Below, one piece after another: positions 62,566-64,000 of a DNA stretch of 64,000 bases. The position numbers and the translations under genes were made by a program. Source of the DNA: Whalleya microplaca (taxonomy: Eukaryota; Ascomycota; Sordariomycetes; Xylariales; Xylariaceae); the NCBI GenBank assembly GCA_022497155.1, contig MU385787.1, positions 62,001 to 126,000 on the forward strand, in the 5' to 3' direction. Below the pieces are notes generated by a model that had not been told where the DNA came from, searched no databases, and saw nothing but the letters and a program-made list of their open reading frames with translations. How positions within the stretch are numbered: position 1 is the first letter of the stretch; every line of letters starts with the position of its first letter.

Positions 62566-63665
62566 TGATCTTTGATATAATGACCGAGTATTAATGGTAA
62601 AATGATGCGATAACTGCCGAGAAGAACGTTTTTATTTACGTGGAGTAATAGTAGGTCCTACGAATTCTATGTATATATATCGTGGCTAGATAGGCTATGT
62701 TACTGCTTTATACAACGTTGGTATGAGCGATTTCAGGTAAAGGAAGAGAGACTGGGAACAAGGGCTAGCCCTCTTCCACGTCACACTACCTGAGAGAATA
62801 TATCCAACGGCTCTATTCATTCCTGTTTGTGGAGGCATGGGAGTCAACTATACAATTCTCAAATACATCCAAGTCTTTAATGGGGTGGACCCGGTGTGTA
62901 GTGGAGCCACTTGGATCGTTAATAGTAAGTATGAGGCTTTGGTAGGGGGCTCGGTGACTATCTGAGGTCTAGGTTTCCATTTGTTATATTGGAGAAAGAT
63001 ATAACCCGATGGTTATCTCCTAGGCTAGATATTTATAGGCCGTCAAACTTGTTAGGGAACGCAGTCTGAACTTACGGTTAAAGTTTATCTAATAGCTCCA
63101 CACGGGGCAGGGGTTTACATCTCGCTGCACGAATGCTACAGAACAATGACCCTTGTGACCTGTAATGGCCATTTGCTTCTAACAAGAGTTATATTAAAGG
63201 AACTTTCCGAGAAAATGCTGTAAAAACGAACGAAGTTTGGTGGAGCTTAAGGAAGCTTAAGGAGTACAACCATGTTCAGTCCCAAGCTTTGATCTACCCC
63301 CAGCAGAGCCTCTTACATTTATTCGTAGTCCAGCCCACAGTAACGACTTTAAATAAACCAGCTTGGCAGAATGGAGATTGATGAAAAAGATTTCATTTAT
63401 GACACAATTATCGTACCCTCAAAGTCAAATGATACATTTCATGCTAAGCAAGCGACTTATAGTAGGTTGTTCTTAGAGAAGACTGAGCCTACAAAGATAG
63501 GACTAGGTTATACGTATACTAGACTTCCGGGATAAAGCCACATGTTACTGAGCAGCCCCCTTCTATGCGACACCTACATACATGTGGCAGCCTCATCTCG
63601 GTCCAGGCTCCAGCCCCGGCCTACCTACCTGATTCTCAGGACCCGGGGCCGTCGAACCATACACC
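62566..63665. other. Intergenic region, no gene seen
   Basis: AT-rich for most of its length, turning GC-rich after about 63590. Runs such as CCCCCCCC near 63690 lie at the edge of the next gene. No exon chain was found. Confidence 0.4.
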
Positions 63666-64000
63666 TCAAGACATACTCGCCCCAGCGCCCGCCCCCCCCG
63701 GCATCCCAGCAGCTCCCCCGGAGTAGTAATCCAGACCAAGCTTCAACCTCTCAACCTCCGCGAACCCGCAGCTCGCGAACAGCCTCCGCACGCCCCCGGA
63801 CGCGTGCACCCAGACTAATACGACCGCGCGGTCCGCCTGCGCCGTACCCCACGCCACGAGCGCGGCCCCGATGCCCTGCCCTGGTGCGTCGGGCGTACGG
63901 CCATGTTGGCGAGGTATAGGCACCGCGTCCTCGGGGGTATGACGCGGGCCACGAAGGCAGCCAGGTGGGTGGTGGTTAGGTTGATGAGTGCTGCGATGCG
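63666..64000 (-). pseudogene. GNAT-family N-acetyltransferase, partial and frame-broken
   Basis: The gene runs off the right edge of the window, and only its C-terminal part is present. One minus-strand frame reads ALINLTTTHLAAFVARV, then LYLANMAVRPTHQG, the strand before acetyl-CoA motif A. The next frame continues QGIGAALVAWGTAQADRAVV, LVWVHASGGVRRLFASCGF and AEVERLKLGLDYYSGG, then a Gly/Ala-rich tail. The two frames meet around 63876-63884, inside the Q/R-x-x-G-x-G/A pantothenate-binding loop, and are out of register by one base. Either the gene is broken or the assembly lacks one G in a GGGCAGGG run. Confidence 0.65.

Overview
The window is nuclear DNA of a filamentous ascomycete (Pezizomycotina). 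Genes are split by short introns of about 40-170 nt with GTRNGT donors and CTNAC-like branch sites. The gene content is typical of the group: a POT peptide permease, a Zn2Cys6 regulator, Atg11, mitochondrial bL9, an Nhp6-type HMG protein, a cellobiose-dehydrogenase-like flavoenzyme, a HET relic and a fungal ubiquitin-like-domain protein. I could not assign genus or species. For most genes the intron phases were checked by hand and close without a break.

Layout. 1-10 kb: POT/PTR2 permease (+), succinate-semialdehyde-type aldehyde dehydrogenase (-), secreted M35-like zinc peptidase (-), and an intronless protein of unknown function (+). 10-16.3 kb: secreted GMC flavodehydrogenase (-), a 105-aa protein (-), mitochondrial ribosomal bL9 (+). 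16.9-21.4 kb: a divergent pair, an MFS monocarboxylate-type permease (-) and a Zn2Cys6 regulator (+). Their shared 302-bp promoter holds three CGG-N5-CCG palindromes, so it looks like a self-contained regulator/transporter module. 22.6-28.9 kb: Atg11 (-) divergent from a probable CENP-H kinetochore protein (+). 29-36.5 kb: mostly gene-poor, with the Nhp6-like HMG-box gene at 33.6 kb. 36.6-38.6 kb: a nine-exon gene of unknown function. 39.97-40.37 kb: an intact-looking non-autonomous hAT element. 41.2-42.5 kb: an aldo/keto reductase.

42.5-48.2 kb is the strangest part. It holds a 1.4-kb array of repeated hairpins whose stems change in a compensatory way, two copies of a second hairpin element with the same behaviour, two further degenerate tandem arrays, and then a decayed HET (heterokaryon incompatibility) gene. 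49.7-53 kb: an intact fusion of hydantoinase/oxoprolinase and DUF917 modules. 54.4-59.3 kb: a 1484-residue protein with two ubiquitin-like domains, a Cys2His2-like motif and a CorA-like two-helix C-terminus. 60.2-64 kb: a small membrane protein, a small secreted cysteine-containing protein, and the edge of a frame-broken GNAT acetyltransferase.

The best candidate for something undescribed is the covarying hairpin array at 43.2-44.6 kb together with the paired element just upstream.
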